DNA from: Filosporella fistucella
Taxonomy: Eukaryota; Ascomycota; Leotiomycetes; Helotiales
Direction: 5' to 3'
DNA: 64,000 nucleotides
NCBI GenBank assembly: GCA_030077755.1
Contig: JAQJZZ010000013.1
Location: forward strand, 1,984,001 to 2,048,000
Of the stretch, positions 12,014 to 24,262 are shown in pieces. The notes under the pieces were generated by a model. It was not told where the DNA came from and made no database searches. It saw only the letters and a program-made list of their open reading frames with translations. The position numbers were made by a program, and so were the translations under genes. Positions within the stretch are counted from its first letter, which is position 1. The number at the start of each line of letters is the position of its first letter.

Positions 12014-13447
12014 ATGCTACCCGGATCTCAAGAAAACCAACCGGAAGATCTCCTTGGAGATTTTCTGTCCCATGGACAACCACCAGGCTCCAAAGATGTA
12101 GGCTTGGACAATGGGAGTAAGGACATGCATGGGATGGATAAGATGCCCACTGAAAGGTCGAGCGAGCAACGCGAGGTTGAATTGGGTAGTCAGCCAGATT
12201 CGACGAAAAGCAGGCCGACGGCGACCTTATCATTGATCACACAGCAGCTCCAACCTTTACAACCGCTACGAAAGGAGGCCAGCGATGCTCAAATTTTTGG
12301 GAGACAAAAAAGACGGGAACTTAGATTTCGGCAATTCGACATCTCTAAGTGCGATGCAGAATTCATGAAAGAAATCCAAATTTTGAGTGCCCAGGGAAAA
12401 TTGGATGCATTTGAGAGGCTCCGGGAGCTCAGTGCAGAGTGTCAAAGAGTTCGTGATCTTGTAGGGCCCCTTGAACAAGAATGTATGGACGCGGAGCAGA
12501 CTGCCGAGTACAAGTTCTATACACTGAGTAAAGCTGAGGGGAACGCCTACAACATGTTGACTTCTTATATGCAGCCATCTGAATCCAGCGGTTCTAACGT
12601 TTCTAGCATTGCCTCGAGCTTTGATGACGAATTTGATGTGGATCCAGAGAGACATACTACAGCCGACTCTCTTGAATATGGTATGGGTGGTTGGGATAGT
12701 CTGGATGACCATTTAAAGGGACCAGACGAAGAATTTGCTATTCCGGGATATGAAATGCCAGTACAGAGATCAACTAGCATCGACAACTATTACCTCTTGA
12801 ATTTCTCAACAATCAGGGAAAGGGTCAGTAAATGGATATTGCATGCGGCTCTAGTCTCTCGGTGGGAGGCTCAGAGACTTAAAGATACATTGTACGACGA
12901 AAATGGCCAGTGTCCTTCAAGTTGGGCTCAGCTAGTTCTTGCCTTCTGGGAACGAGAGATGATGCGGGCTGATCAACATGGGCATGATCAGCAAGTGCCC
13001 AATCTCAACTTCTTGGGTGCTCAGAACGCCCAGGAAATTAATTCTGATTTGATTTCACCACCCACACAGCTGCTAGAAAGGAGGAGCAGGGAAGAAAATC
13101 GACTTGAATCCGATAAGCATACCAGCCATGAAGAGCTGTCTCCTGGAGCCCAAAATTACGATTCGAGAAGTGATAAGCAGGAATCTAACCCTGAAGCCAC
13201 CACAACTCATAATGATTTGATGGAAACGGGTATTCAAGAAGTTCCTGTTGTTGAAAGGGTCGTGGCCTCCAAGGAGGCCGCCGACACTTCACAAACGAAG
13301 TCACCACACGAACACATATGGAAGCCAACAACAGTGGAGCCAGTAGAAGTGATCGATTCAGTACAAAATACAAAGGGTAATACCAAACGATATCCCGCAG
13401 GAGGTCTGTTGACACCTTTCAGGTGGTTTCGCGGAAGGCAATACTGA
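12014..13447 (+). CDS. Coiled-coil protein, copy 2 of duplicated module
   Basis: An uninterrupted frame of 477 residues, family not recognised. An N-terminal disordered segment is followed by a charged helical region (about residues 95-185) containing ECQRVRDLVGPLEQEC, which matches ECSRTRDEYGPLEDDC of the protein at 2233-4596. A second match starts at RVSKWILH near residue 270 and ends in VLAFW, against RVSPWLLQ...VLFFW. The rest is acidic and Ser/Glu-rich, ending in a short basic-aromatic tail (FRWFRGRQY). It is shorter than its paralogue, mainly in the N-terminal region and between the two blocks. No signal peptide or membrane helix is seen. Only 16 bp separate its stop from the next candidate ORF. 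Confidence 0.75.
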   Translation: MLPGSQENQPEDLLGDFLSHGQPPGSKDVGLDNGSKDMHGMDKMPTERSSEQREVELGSQPDSTKSRPTATLSLITQQLQPLQPLRKEASDAQIFGRQKRRELRFRQFDISKCDAEFMKEIQILSAQGKLDAFERLRELSAECQRVRDLVGPLEQECMDAEQTAEYKFYTLSKAEGNAYNMLTSYMQPSESSGSNVSSIASSFDDEFDVDPERHTTADSLEYGMGGWDSLDDHLKGPDEEFAIPGYEMPVQRSTSIDNYYLLNFSTIRERVSKWILHAALVSRWEAQRLKDTLYDENGQCPSSWAQLVLAFWEREMMRADQHGHDQQVPNLNFLGAQNAQEINSDLISPPTQLLERRSREENRLESDKHTSHEELSPGAQNYDSRSDKQESNPEATTTHNDLMETGIQEVPVVERVVASKEAADTSQTKSPHEHIWKPTTVEPVEVIDSVQNTKGNTKRYPAGGLLTPFRWFRGRQY

Positions 13448-13463
13448 AGAAATTGGTTCGATA

Positions 13464-14640
13464 ATGACCACATTCAAAGCTCAACTTCCAACACACTACT
13501 TCTCTGCCTCAAATTCTCTCAGCATTTTCGACAATGGATCAACCGAGTATCCTCCACCCAGGGAGATGAGTAGAAGTGACAACGAGGACACTCCACGACG
13601 CTTCAAATCCCCAGAAGGCACAAGCACAAGTCAAGGAGACCCAATGTTTGAGGTGTCAGAGACCCAAAAGTCGACTTCGGACATATTGTTTGAGAAAGCA
13701 TTGCAGACATATTCCATGTCACAGTCAAATCATGCCCGTGAGCTGTTCTTATCAGTCCATGTAGTTCAAATGCTGACACCAACAGATCACAAAATTAATC
13801 CGCAGAAGGAATTCAAACAGGGACGAGTAAACACGGTGATTTGTCCAACAGAGTGGCAATTGTTAACTTTTATAGATATTTACGATCATCAAGCCAGCCC
13901 AAGACGAGCTCACAGCTATAGTAGGGGAAGCGATCAGAATACAGCAGATTCCAATATGCTTTGTGATCGCCAGGCTGGAAAAGAGATGTTGCTTCTGTTT
14001 GTGAGATATATTATTCGATGATGACATTGATCTAGGCTGATTATCCATTAGATCGCTTGAATCGGACCCTAAGAGCAGCAATTTAAACGAAGGGCAACCA
14101 CACAGTGATCTGGCGGTGATATACACCTCAGAGATTGACCTACTAGAAACCAAAAACAAATCGAGAACATTCATCCGAGATCCGATTCGGGTTCAGTTGC
14201 TTTCGTCGTCCTTCCAGTTCAAGCCTCATTCAAGAATCAATCTTGCGAAAGGCTACTGGTTGAGGTACGACACGAAAGTTCGATTTGTAGGGAAGATCCA
14301 CCACCAATCGGAGAGGCAGTTTGCGGCTGTGTGGGAACACATACACCCCAGGAATACAGAAAATGAGATTCACAGGAGAGCAACGTATCAAGCTCCACAA
14401 AACGAGTGCAAAGTGCGAGGGGAAGACAGTGAAGATGAGTATTACATTGACGCAGATTCCGAGAAAATTGAATGGTCGTCGCCTTCATATCATTATACTG
14501 AACAGGAAGAGCCTACATTACAGTCATTCATCTCTAACATTGCAGAACTCTCTTCCTCAAGCACAAGATCATTGTCACACGAGCAGGACATTATTGAGAA
14601 ATATCATAATGTACCGCTAATTCCAAAGGGCAATTTCTGA
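13464..14640 (+). CDS. Possible two-exon gene of unknown function
   Basis: Two frames, 13464-14021 and the frame ending at 14640, can be joined by an intron of about 70 nt whose 3' end has CTGAT followed by ATTAG near 14050. The donor would be a non-consensus GTTGCT near 13988. The joined product would be hydrophilic and Ser-rich, with an acidic stretch (EDSEDEYYIDADSEK) and no known domain. The very close spacing to the upstream stop (16 bp) is unusual for independent fungal genes, so this could also be untranslated sequence or decayed coding sequence. Confidence 0.3.
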
Positions 14641-16576
14641 CAAGAACCGTAGCACATGGATTTATATGGGAACGACTGATTGAAAACACAATTGAAGGGG
14701 ATGTTCGTGGAGAGAAACTGTGAAACATTCTGGAAGCTTTCAAGAGGCATTAAGATTACAGACACCGAAGCAAATGGGTGTTGGTATCTATGAGCTCACA
14801 TTTCATTTCTCAAGGAATCTTCAATTCGAGGAGAAGGGTCGGAGTGACAAACATATGACTAATAACATGGGTGGAACTTTGTACTCGTCTGCAAAACATG
14901 TTTCATCAACATCAATTTACACATTGAATGTCAATTGATTTTCTTATCTCCCTCGATTGTTATCAAGGCTTCAGGAGCCCATCTTCATTTGCGCAGACAA
15001 GCGCCCATAGCCTCATTCATCCATCCAATCTCCGGTAGGGAAATGAGGCAAACGTCAAATAAAAGCGGCAAATGTCCTCAATTGGCTTGCTTGAACGATG
15101 CGTATGCTCAACCCCCGCGATATGCAAGCTCCGGTCATCTGCCACTTCTTTCTGGGGGGTGCCAACATGCCGGGTCCATGTAGAGTCACAGATAAGAGCA
15201 TTACTTTCACACGTGTTTGTCTCCGTAAATTGCAATGCGGGATACGATGCCATAAACCAAGTGTTTGTCTCGGTGATTCTGGAAGTACTCCCGTATACCC
15301 GTATACACAGTATCGTAGATACAGCTAACAGAGCAACTTATTCTAAAACCCCAACATGAGATTCACGGAAACGAATGTAGAAGAAGAAAATAAGTCACAT
15401 AGTACAAGAGATACGGTCCCGGAACAAGCCTTGTCAATTTCTTGTTGTACTCCCACACTTCAGCGGAGGAAGGTAAGTTGAACTAACAAGGGGGATGATT
15501 ACACACCGCTAGAGGAGTGACTGATCACCTTTTGGCGGCTTGCTGTTGTGCTTCGGAGAAAGTGAGACGATTGGTGGGTTGGATTGTGGGAGAATTTGGA
15601 AAGATGCTTAGGTGGTAGGGCTGGAGGACGGAAGAATATGTATGGAGAAGCATAAAGAAGAAGAAGATATTGAAGCCGAAATTGCAAGAATGAAAAGGAT
15701 TGTCAATAGCCTCTGTTTGAACGAAACAAGGAGTTGAGTATGGAAGTCTAAGGTGCCTCACAATTTCCACCACTGAAAATGTCAACCTCATGGCAAATAT
15801 GAAACCACCAATTCATATCTGCGCGTCGGCGCCTTGCGCTTAAGCAGGTGTTTTGGAATGCAAAAAGGTCATTCGAATTTCCGATTGCGATTGATTCCTA
15901 TTATCGGGATCTGGCTTGCAGGATGGAAAAGAACGGTCCAGCGATTAGCGAGGTGGCGTCTTGAAGGAAGGAGGAATGTGAGACATCGAATTCGATATCG
16001 AGGTTCCGAGAATCTGGATTGCAACGACATGTCTAATCTGTTATCGCAAGGGTGAGAATTTCAATGTTGATATCATTTTTCGAAATACCAACTTTGTTAG
16101 AAAAGACGAAAAACTTTTCTTGTTCATTTTCACACCTATCTTTCACGTTCTCGAAAGTTTTGTCAATGTTTTTTTAGTCAGCAAGGCACTTCTCTACAGG
16201 TACTCTATTTCGAATTGCGGCGCAGCAGCGAAGATCATCAATCAAAGCACTAGGCATGCAGCTCCTCCAAAATGCAAACTTGTTCGATTCCCGGTTCAGT
16301 AGCTGAACTGGAGTGGGAATCAGGATGGATCTGCAAGTAGTACTTGTAGGAGGGGTTCTTTGCTGAGTCTCCAAAATTCATTGTTTTCATTGTTGTGAAA
16401 AGGGGCAGTTTATCCCGTCTATTGCGAGCTTGATCATCATTTTACGTACATGGAGCTGCTAATTGCGATGGCATCATTTTGCTCCTGAGAAATAGAATCA
16501 TCTGTGAGACACGGCTCAACGTACCAAAAGAGAGTATATACTGTATATATGGATATCAGGGCTTAGGCGTTTAGGG
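14641..16576. other. Intergenic, no gene seen
   Basis: Both strands were read. Only short ORFs without domains or plausible splice partners occur. The last 150 bp contain an AT-rich stretch (TATATACTGTATATATGG near 16535) that could be promoter sequence of the next gene. Confidence 0.4.
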
Positions 16577-19289
16577 ATGTCGAGGGGTAAGGAACCGGAT
16601 GAAATGGCATTGCTTGCGCATGCGTCCAGTATCGCAAAATCCCCAACGCGGCTTGATACCTCGGAGAATGGATATGAAATGGTGGATATTGAGACTGGGG
16701 ATATAGGGACACAACGGCATACCAGTGTGTCGAGTAATCCGCCTGCCTACTCTGCTACGTGGGAACATGAACTAGACAACGGGAAAGATTCGCCGACCTT
16801 CAATGGGTGAGTAAAGCTCCCGGTGGATGGTATTGTATGAAACTGACAATCGGCAGATACTCAGGGAAACTCCAAAATCGGTCTTCGAAATTCGGAAGCC
16901 GAACGAAACCAGCCGTACGAAGTGGTTTCCATCGATTCCTACGCTTTCTTCTCCGGTCTGGCAGCTATGCCTCCCACATTTCCTACGAAAGAGCTTTGTC
17001 CGACCAATCTAACACACCACGAAAATTCAGCGGTTGGAGAGGAGGGGTTCTAGCTGCTACCATTAGCGCAGGCACTGTGCTTCTCATCAATCTGATATTC
17101 ACAATGTGGGCAGCAGCCAAATCTGGCAGTGGAACGGATGTGGGGACGATATATGAAGGGAAATGCTCGACTGTGAGTCATACTGATTCATGGCTGCATA
17201 TTGCGATTAACGTCATGGGAACGCTTCTTCTCGGTGCAAGTAACTTCACTATGCAATGTTTGAGCTCTCCTACAAGGGCGGAGGTGGACATTGCACATTC
17301 GAAAGGACGCTATAAAGATATCGGACTTCCGAGCTTGAAGAATTTGAATGGGGGACGGAAGAAGATTTTGTTTTCGTTGTTGGTGTTATCGACTCTGCCA
17401 TTGCATTTTTTGTAAGTTTAGTTGGCACCAGGAACGATCTAGATACTTCATTATTTTCTTCTCTGTTTTCCTTCTCCGATATTGATGGCTAAATACTTCG
17501 TAGATGGAATTCGGCAGTTTTCACTACAACCCAGAACCTCGACTACAACGTCTATGTCGTTACCCCGGATTTCCTCGCTAGGGAAGACGTCAACTGTTCG
17601 CAAAATGCAACTCGTACCTTCTATTCCTACAGTAACAGTGTTTCTCCAACAAGATTGGATCTATCCGATTATATTATGACATCACTAGCATGGAATGTAT
17701 CCAACAACACAGCCGCATATGACTTTCGCGGCACCAGTGACGCGTACTGGTATCAATATGACGTTTGCAATATCTCCAAGGCTTTGCTTTCAAGTGCTAA
17801 AGTCAACAATCTGACGCGACTCAGCAACAAAGATTGCATCAAAGCATATGGACCTGGAAATAGCTTGGTGAAAGAGTGGGCAAACGTTTTGGCTGTGACC
17901 AAAGAGCAACCATCTCAAACAAACGATACAATTTTGATGCAATTCCGATACGAGACCTATGTCTCGAACTGGACTGGAAATAATTGGGTTTGTGATCCTG
18001 AACATCTACTTGCGAACAAGTACAAATGCCGTTGGCAAGATATAGCAGCCAATGCTAGCGAGTGGACATTGGGACCTGTTCAGGCCAGCCCTCAGTCAAA
18101 GTTCGACATGCAACCTACGGAAGAATGGCCTATCGATTATTGCCTTGCTCAGAAAACGGACTTGGCAGGTCATTGTCTATTGCAATACAGCCTCGTCATC
18201 ATGATATTTGTTATCATAGCCAACCTCGTCAAATTTTCCTGCATTCTCTTCATCCTCTGCACCCATCTCGAACCTGTACTTGCAACTATCGGCGATGGGA
18301 TTGCAACATTTCTCGAGAGACAGGATGAGACAACCAAAGGTCGGCCATTCTTAACTCGCAAACAAGCTCGAAATTTTGCGCGCCAAGGTCCTCGAGGCCC
18401 TCGTCGTTGGACACCGCCAAAGCGTCCTCTACGTTGGTGGCATGCTCCTTCTGGTCCACGATGGTCAATTACTCTCATTCTTTGCTTGATTGCCATAATA
18501 ACAGTGGCATTCCTTCTCGAGCGGGGCAACGAAAATCTAAATGACACAGACCGATCACCCTACTCCCTGGGGTTCGGCACATACAACGAAGACGCTATAC
18601 TCTCCATGTTCGAAGGAGAGAATCTTACGGCATCGAGTTTCACCTCCAATTCGTTGCTCATGAGCATGGTAGCAGTTGCCAATTTACCACAAGTCATTGT
18701 TTCCTGTCTTTATTTCGCGTATAATACTGTATATACATCTATGGTTTCCGCAGATGAGTTCTCGCGATTTTCTTCTCATCGCAAAGCATTAAGAACGACA
18801 GATCCGAAAGGCCATCAAAGATCAACTTACTGGCTTTCTTTACCATGGACATATGCTCTCCCACTTGCGATTTGTAGCTCTGTGCTGCATTGGTTGATCT
18901 CACAATCACTCTTCGTGGCGAGAACGGAGATTCTGGATACATATGGTGAGCCTGAACAGATATCTTATATGCAAGTTGGATATTCTCCGATTGCTATTTT
19001 GTTGGCTCTCTTGTTTGGTACAGGAATGGTGATCGGAATGATATTGAATGGGACGAGGAAGCTGAAGGGAGGGGTATTGGTTGGTAATAATAGTCTGGCA
19101 ATTGCAAGTGCTTGTCAGCGTGAAGAGAAGGATGAGGGAGCACAATTGAAAAGAGTTAGATGGGGAGCTGTGAGACATATGGTTACTGCGCCCAATGCAC
19201 AGAAGGACAAAATGGATATCATACCAGGGCATTGTTGTTTCAGTAGTGAGGAAGTTGACGAGCCGAGAGTTGGGGAAATGTATATATGA
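16577..19289 (+). CDS. DUF6536 multi-pass membrane protein
   Basis: Exons 16577-16806, 16857-17411 and 17504-19289 join in frame to 856 residues. After a hydrophilic N-terminus, GWRGG (near residue 136) opens a DUF6536-type region with a first membrane helix (VLLINLIFTMW) and a second (LHIAINVMGTLLLGA). Several more helices follow: around LVIMIFVIIANLVKF, ITLILCLIAIITVAFLL, SLLMSMVAVANLPQVIVSCL, YALPLAICSSVLHWLI and IAILLALLFGTGMVIGM. The loop after helix 3 is rich in N-x-S/T sites, consistent with an extracytoplasmic face. The family is common in filamentous fungi and has no assigned biochemical function. Intron ends (GTGAGT, GTAAGT; CAG, TAG) are canonical. Confidence 0.88.
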
Positions 19290-19961
19290 TACATGCCGGC
19301 TTGGGAGACATAGATATGATAGACAACAAGTTGCTGGGATGGAGTTCAATGATACCAATTGTTCTTAAGCGCCTCTCAATATTTCGAATTTTTGAAAAGA
19401 TATTGAACATTGGTGTCAATCATATTGGATTTCGCCCTTATTCTGAAGGATACCTATAACAAGAATTTCCTCAAAAAAGGAAACTGTGGCAACTAGCTTC
19501 TGAATATTGGCCTACCAAGAAATCTTATACTTCTGGGATAAAATTATCGGAGAATGAGAGCAAGGAATGTTACTCAGAGATCCAAAATCTGCAGTTATAG
19601 GTAGGTGAAAGTCCATTGGAAGTGCATATCTATACCGGATTTGACCCCGCAGTGAGGCATGGGGGTGGGAGGTGCTACAAAATATGAGTTTGTCTTTGGA
19701 TAATGTAGGTAGCCTGAACACAGATTATTACTTCAGCTAGAATTTCAAGTCCCAGTGAGCGAGCACTGACTGCGTTGCAAGGTGGCCATAAGGAGTAACA
19801 GTAAAATCGAGGAGGACGACGGAATGGAACAGTAGTGGATAAGGAAATGATCACGTGATGTGCATGCTCTTATCGCCGCGCTAGCAAATAAATTTGAATC
19901 TTCATCAATCAGTTCCTCCAAATGTTCAGGTTCTACACAGCAGAACATAGCAACCACAAAC
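19290..19961. other. Intergenic and DBP9 upstream region
   Basis: No gene is seen. An ATG at 19860 is in frame with DBP9, but it would add 34 low-complexity Ser-rich residues, so the downstream ATG at 19962 is preferred. Confidence 0.4.
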
Positions 19962-21874
19962 ATGAAACGGAAACTCGATGCCAATGATGTACCGGCGCCA
20001 GCAGAGGAGGTTGCAAGCAAGGAGAAGGAGGCGAACACATTTTCCAGTCTAGGACTCGACTCGAGACTTCTGCAAAGTATCGCAAAGCAAAATTTCAAGG
20101 CCCCGACGCTGGTTCAGAGCAAAGCAATTCCCTTAGCTTTGGAAGGACGCGATGTATTGGCCAGAGCGAAGACTGGATCCGGAAAGACAGCTGCGTATTT
20201 GCTGCCAGTTCTTCACTCGATATTGAAACGAAAATTGGTTTGTTGCGTCTCTTCATGGCGCAGATAAAAGCTAACCCTCATAGACTTCTTCCACACCTTC
20301 TACCTCTGCCCTTATCCTGGTACCCACTCGCGAACTCGCAGAGCAAGTCTTCAAAGTCATTGAGTCGTTTACCAGCTTCTGCGCGAAAGACATCCGGGCT
20401 GTCAACTTAACGCAGAAAGTTTCTGATGCAGTACAAAGATCTCTCCTCGCTGATTCTCCGGATATCGTCATTGCGACTCCAGCAAGGGCTTCTATTAATA
20501 TTAACTCGTCGGCGCTATCAGTGGAGAAACTTGCTCACTTGGTTATTGACGAGGCGGATTTGGTGCTTTCTTATGGATACGACGATGATTTGCAAAATGT
20601 GGCTAAGGTCATGCCAAAGGGTGTGCAGACTATATTGATGAGCGCTACTTTGACAAGCGAAGTCGAAACTTTGAAGGGATTGTTCTGCAGAAATCCTGCT
20701 GTGCTGAAACTGGAGGAGACAGAGGATGAAGGGGAGGGAGTTAGTCAGTTTGTTGTGAAGTGAGAATTTTGATCCCCGCTACTGGCCGTACTAACTTTGG
20801 CACAGATGTGCAGAAGATGAGAAGTTTCTGCTAGCCTATGTTATTTTCAAGCTGAAGTTGATTAAGGGAAAATGCATAATTTTCGTTGGCGATATCGACA
20901 GATGTTACAGATTGAAGCTGTTCTTGGAACAGTTTGGTACGAGGAGCTGTATTCTCAATTCGGAGTTGCCCGTGAATTCGAGGATACATGTCGTGGAAGA
21001 ATTCAACAAAGGAGTTTACGATATCATAATTGCCTCTGACGAGCATGAGGTTCTGGGCGATGAAGATGAATCAAAAGAGGATATTACCGGGGAAGAACCT
21101 ACGACCATGAACGGAGACACCGCAGAAAAACAGGATGACGCTGAGAAGGCCAAAGAGCCCACCAAGAAGAAGCGGAAGGTTGTTAAAAAAGACAAGGAGT
21201 ATGGTGTATCTCGAGGCATCGATTTCAAGAATGTCGCCTGCGTCCTCAACTTCGACCTACCAACATCATCAAAGTCATATACCCATCGTATCGGCCGTAC
21301 AGCACGAGCTGGTCAGACTGGCATGGCGCTATCTTTCATCATCCCCGCCGCTCTCTACCGCAAACATAAACCTACCTCGATCGAATCCGCCAAAGACGAC
21401 GAGAAGATCCTCGCGAAAATCGTGAAACGCCAGTTAAAGAAGGGCAAGGAAGTGAAGCCATACAATTTCGATATGAAGCAGGTTGAGGCTTTCCGCTATC
21501 GTATGAATGATGCTCTGAGAGCTGTAACGGGAATTGCAGTTCGAGAAGCGCGGACCAGAGAGTTGAGACAAGAATTAATCAAGAGTGAAAAATTGAAGCG
21601 CCATTTCGAGGAGAATCCAGATGATCTAAGACATCTTCGACATGACGGCGAATTGAGGCCTGCAAGAGTACAGAGTCATCTAAAACATGTGCCCGAATAT
21701 CTGTTGCCGGAAGGAGGCAAGAAAGCTGTTGTTGGAGGAGATACATTTGTTGGTATTAGAAAAACGAGTGAAAATAGGATACGTAAGGCGAGAGCTGCGA
21801 ACAGAAGTAAAGCGAAGAAGGGTGGAAGGAAAATGGATCCTCTGAAGACTTTCAAGGGGAAGAGTAGGAAGTAG
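19962..21874 (+). CDS. DBP9: ATP-dependent RNA helicase Dbp9 (DEAD box)
   Basis: Exons 19962-20237, 20284-20759 and 20806-21874 join to 606 residues, in the usual range for Dbp9/DDX56. All helicase motifs are visible: Q motif region (residues about 27-52), Walker A AKTGSGKT (69-76), PTREL (106-110), TPAR (about 157-160), DEAD (181-184), SAT in MSATL, IIFVGD, RGIDF and [13 protein letters not shown]. The charged insertion between IIFVGD and RGIDF, containing KKKRK, is typical of Dbp9 and may serve nuclear/nucleolar import. Dbp9 acts in the nucleolus in pre-rRNA processing for the 60S subunit. The basic C-terminal tail fits RNA binding. The start at 19962 gives MKRKLD. Confidence 0.95.
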
Positions 21875-24262
21875 ATGAGTGTTGAACGAATATTTTCTGG
21901 TACCTGCGATTATTTACTGGTGTTGATTTTAAACGTCCTTGACTATTTGGCTTAGTGGCCCACATTGCTTTTCATGCCCACTTTTTGAGTTTCCATTTGC
22001 AACGCTATTTATTGACAGAAGCGTGTAGTTATTGATCCAATCGTTAAACCACTTTTGCGTAATTCAAACGTTCTTATGCTGTTGGTGTCAGCATTGCCTA
22101 CTTTTTGCGATTTCCAACTCCACCTTCCAGAGAATGTTCAAGCAGTCAAAAATATCAGTAGAATTGCCAACCCAGCTAGGCGTCACACTGCTAGTGATCT
22201 ACGTATAGAGGAAAGATATGATATTGAAGTCTAGAAACTTTGCAACATATTGCCTTATTCGGTTGACAATACACAATTAGTAATATGATTTTATCCTTTC
22301 CACTATTCGCAGCTTTTCTGTATTTGTATTGATACTTCGGAAATTGGTATCATGTTACTCGTATTATACAATGAGTCCTACTTTACCTATTCTATCACTC
22401 TTGGATTAATTTTAGTATCTGAACTGCTATATATAACTTCTATATATTTTGTTCATCCTTTTACCCCTCAATCTCCCAATGATAGAAGCTTACTTGCACT
22501 CATTCTATTACTTTAGAGAAAGTCTAATATCTAATCAAATGCTGTCTGGCTGTAGATGTCGCGGGTGAGTGCTACAATAGCATTTGACTGGTGTACTCAC
22601 TCAGGAACTAAGATGTACTAATGTAGGAGCTGACTTCAGCAATCGTATTTTGCCTCGTTGTCCAATATTTGTATTTCGCTCATTTTACTTGTAACCTGCT
22701 CTGATACATTATATTATTCATAGACAAATTTCAATGCATGCCTAATCCTATTCTTTGTCTCAATACCCAAGTTCAATTACCTGGCTTTCAAATTGTATTG
22801 ACTTGCCTTGTTCCGCTTGGATATCTTTACAATATAACATACGCCTAGTGAGTTTAGTAAATACATTCTGCTTTCTTATACCAACAATTATTAAAGAATG
22901 ATTAGGCTATAGCTTACCCAGGATCTACTAGACAATTCCGAGTACTTGATTTATTATATCCTATTTAAACAACTCTCTTTATTTATACTTACCAAATCCC
23001 CTTATAAATAATTCTCAAAATTCCATTTGTTAAACTAAATATAATAATTATAATAAGTCTAATTGCCCTAAGGATTACTTATAGACTTATATTATTTATC
23101 TTATCCTTAATTGCTATACTTACTTTAGTTAAACTCAGGTATCTTATCGGTTCTAGGAAGCATAGCGAATTTAGTAATTCAATTCTCCTAAGAATTTCTT
23201 CTGTATATTGTTCACCTCATTTGACTTTATTTTCCACTTTTATCGTGTACAATTTCTTATAAAAAACAGCTGCATCGGGTTCAACGACTGAGATCCTTTA
23301 TGCTCGCTCTCAAGTCTAAACTAATTTATTCTATCCATATTCGTTATAGCTCTCCTACACAAACTTCTATGCCTAGTCCTCTATATTCAGTATAATGAAT
23401 CTGACTGATCGCATCCGTTTTCGAATCTATGCCATGTCACTTTATTCTTAATCATTGCAACAGTCTTGGACAAACTTCTATCTCTAAGCTGCTGCACAAA
23501 ATACAGCGAATCCGGCTCATAACTGTTTTCGATTCTAGGCCACTTATTTTATTCTCATTCGTTGTAATGGTCTCAAACAAATCTCTTTCCCCAAGCCGCT
23601 GTGCAAAGTGCAACGAATTGGACCTATCATACCCGTTTTCGAATTTATGCCACCTCGCTCTACTCTCCCTCGTTGCAATAACATCGGACAAACTTTACTC
23701 ACAAGTCTCTTCAATAAGTGCAACGGATTCGAGTCCTTATATCTGTTTTCGAATTCATGCCATTTTGCTTCACCATCACTCGTTGCAACAATCTCGGACA
23801 AATATCTAGTCACAGGTCGTTGCATAAAGCACAACGAGCTCGACGAGTTATATTCGCTCTCAAATCTATTCAGCTTCGGTCTTTTTTCCCTTGGTGTTAC
23901 GCCTCTGGACAGAATTCGTGATTACGTTCTCAAAAGTTCGTTCCTTCCATTTTACCAACTTTCACTTTTGATATCTCCAGCCTATTTTACCCATATCTCT
24001 TCCACCCTTTTACCACACACTCACCATCCTCCTTTTATCTTTTTCAACTAGAAATGCTTCAAAGCTGCCTCTTCTAGACCTTATTCCTTTCCATCTAATC
24101 TTCCTGTAGTACCTCCACCCTTATCAGACAAGCTCTCGTCAACTGGGCGATTAACCGATCCCTAAGGCTGGTCGCCAATGCGAGGGAATGATACATCTCC
24201 GGCCCGGTAAAGGCATTCTCACCGAGTCAAACTTTCTGATCCACTGGATTTGACATTGCAGA
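21875..24262. other. AT-rich gene desert with tandem repeats
   Basis: From about 22200 to 23420 the DNA is strongly AT-rich, with long TA-rich stretches and a G-poor top strand; 23040-23130 is the most extreme. No ORF of interest survives. This fits a transposon or repeat degraded by RIP, the C-to-T mutation process of ascomycetes, but no element can be named. The tract ends in the approximately 110-bp repeats listed separately, and the promoter of the next gene lies in the last 300 bp. Confidence 0.55.
23304..23935. repeat. Degenerate ~110-bp tandem repeats
   Basis: Five to six diverged copies follow one another, with unit borders near 23423, 23531, 23641, 23751 and 23862 (periods 108-111). 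Each unit has TTTTCGAAT or a variant, then TGCCA, a CGTTGCAA-type block, GGACAAA and a TGCAnAAnnnCAACGA block. Mismatches between copies are largely C/T and A/G. The outer copies at both ends are the most decayed. Confidence 0.8.

Noticed and set aside
23429..24051. ORFs of 126 and 147 codons on the plus strand
   Set aside because: They are read-through of the ~110-bp tandem repeats; a unit length not divisible by three shifts frame between copies.
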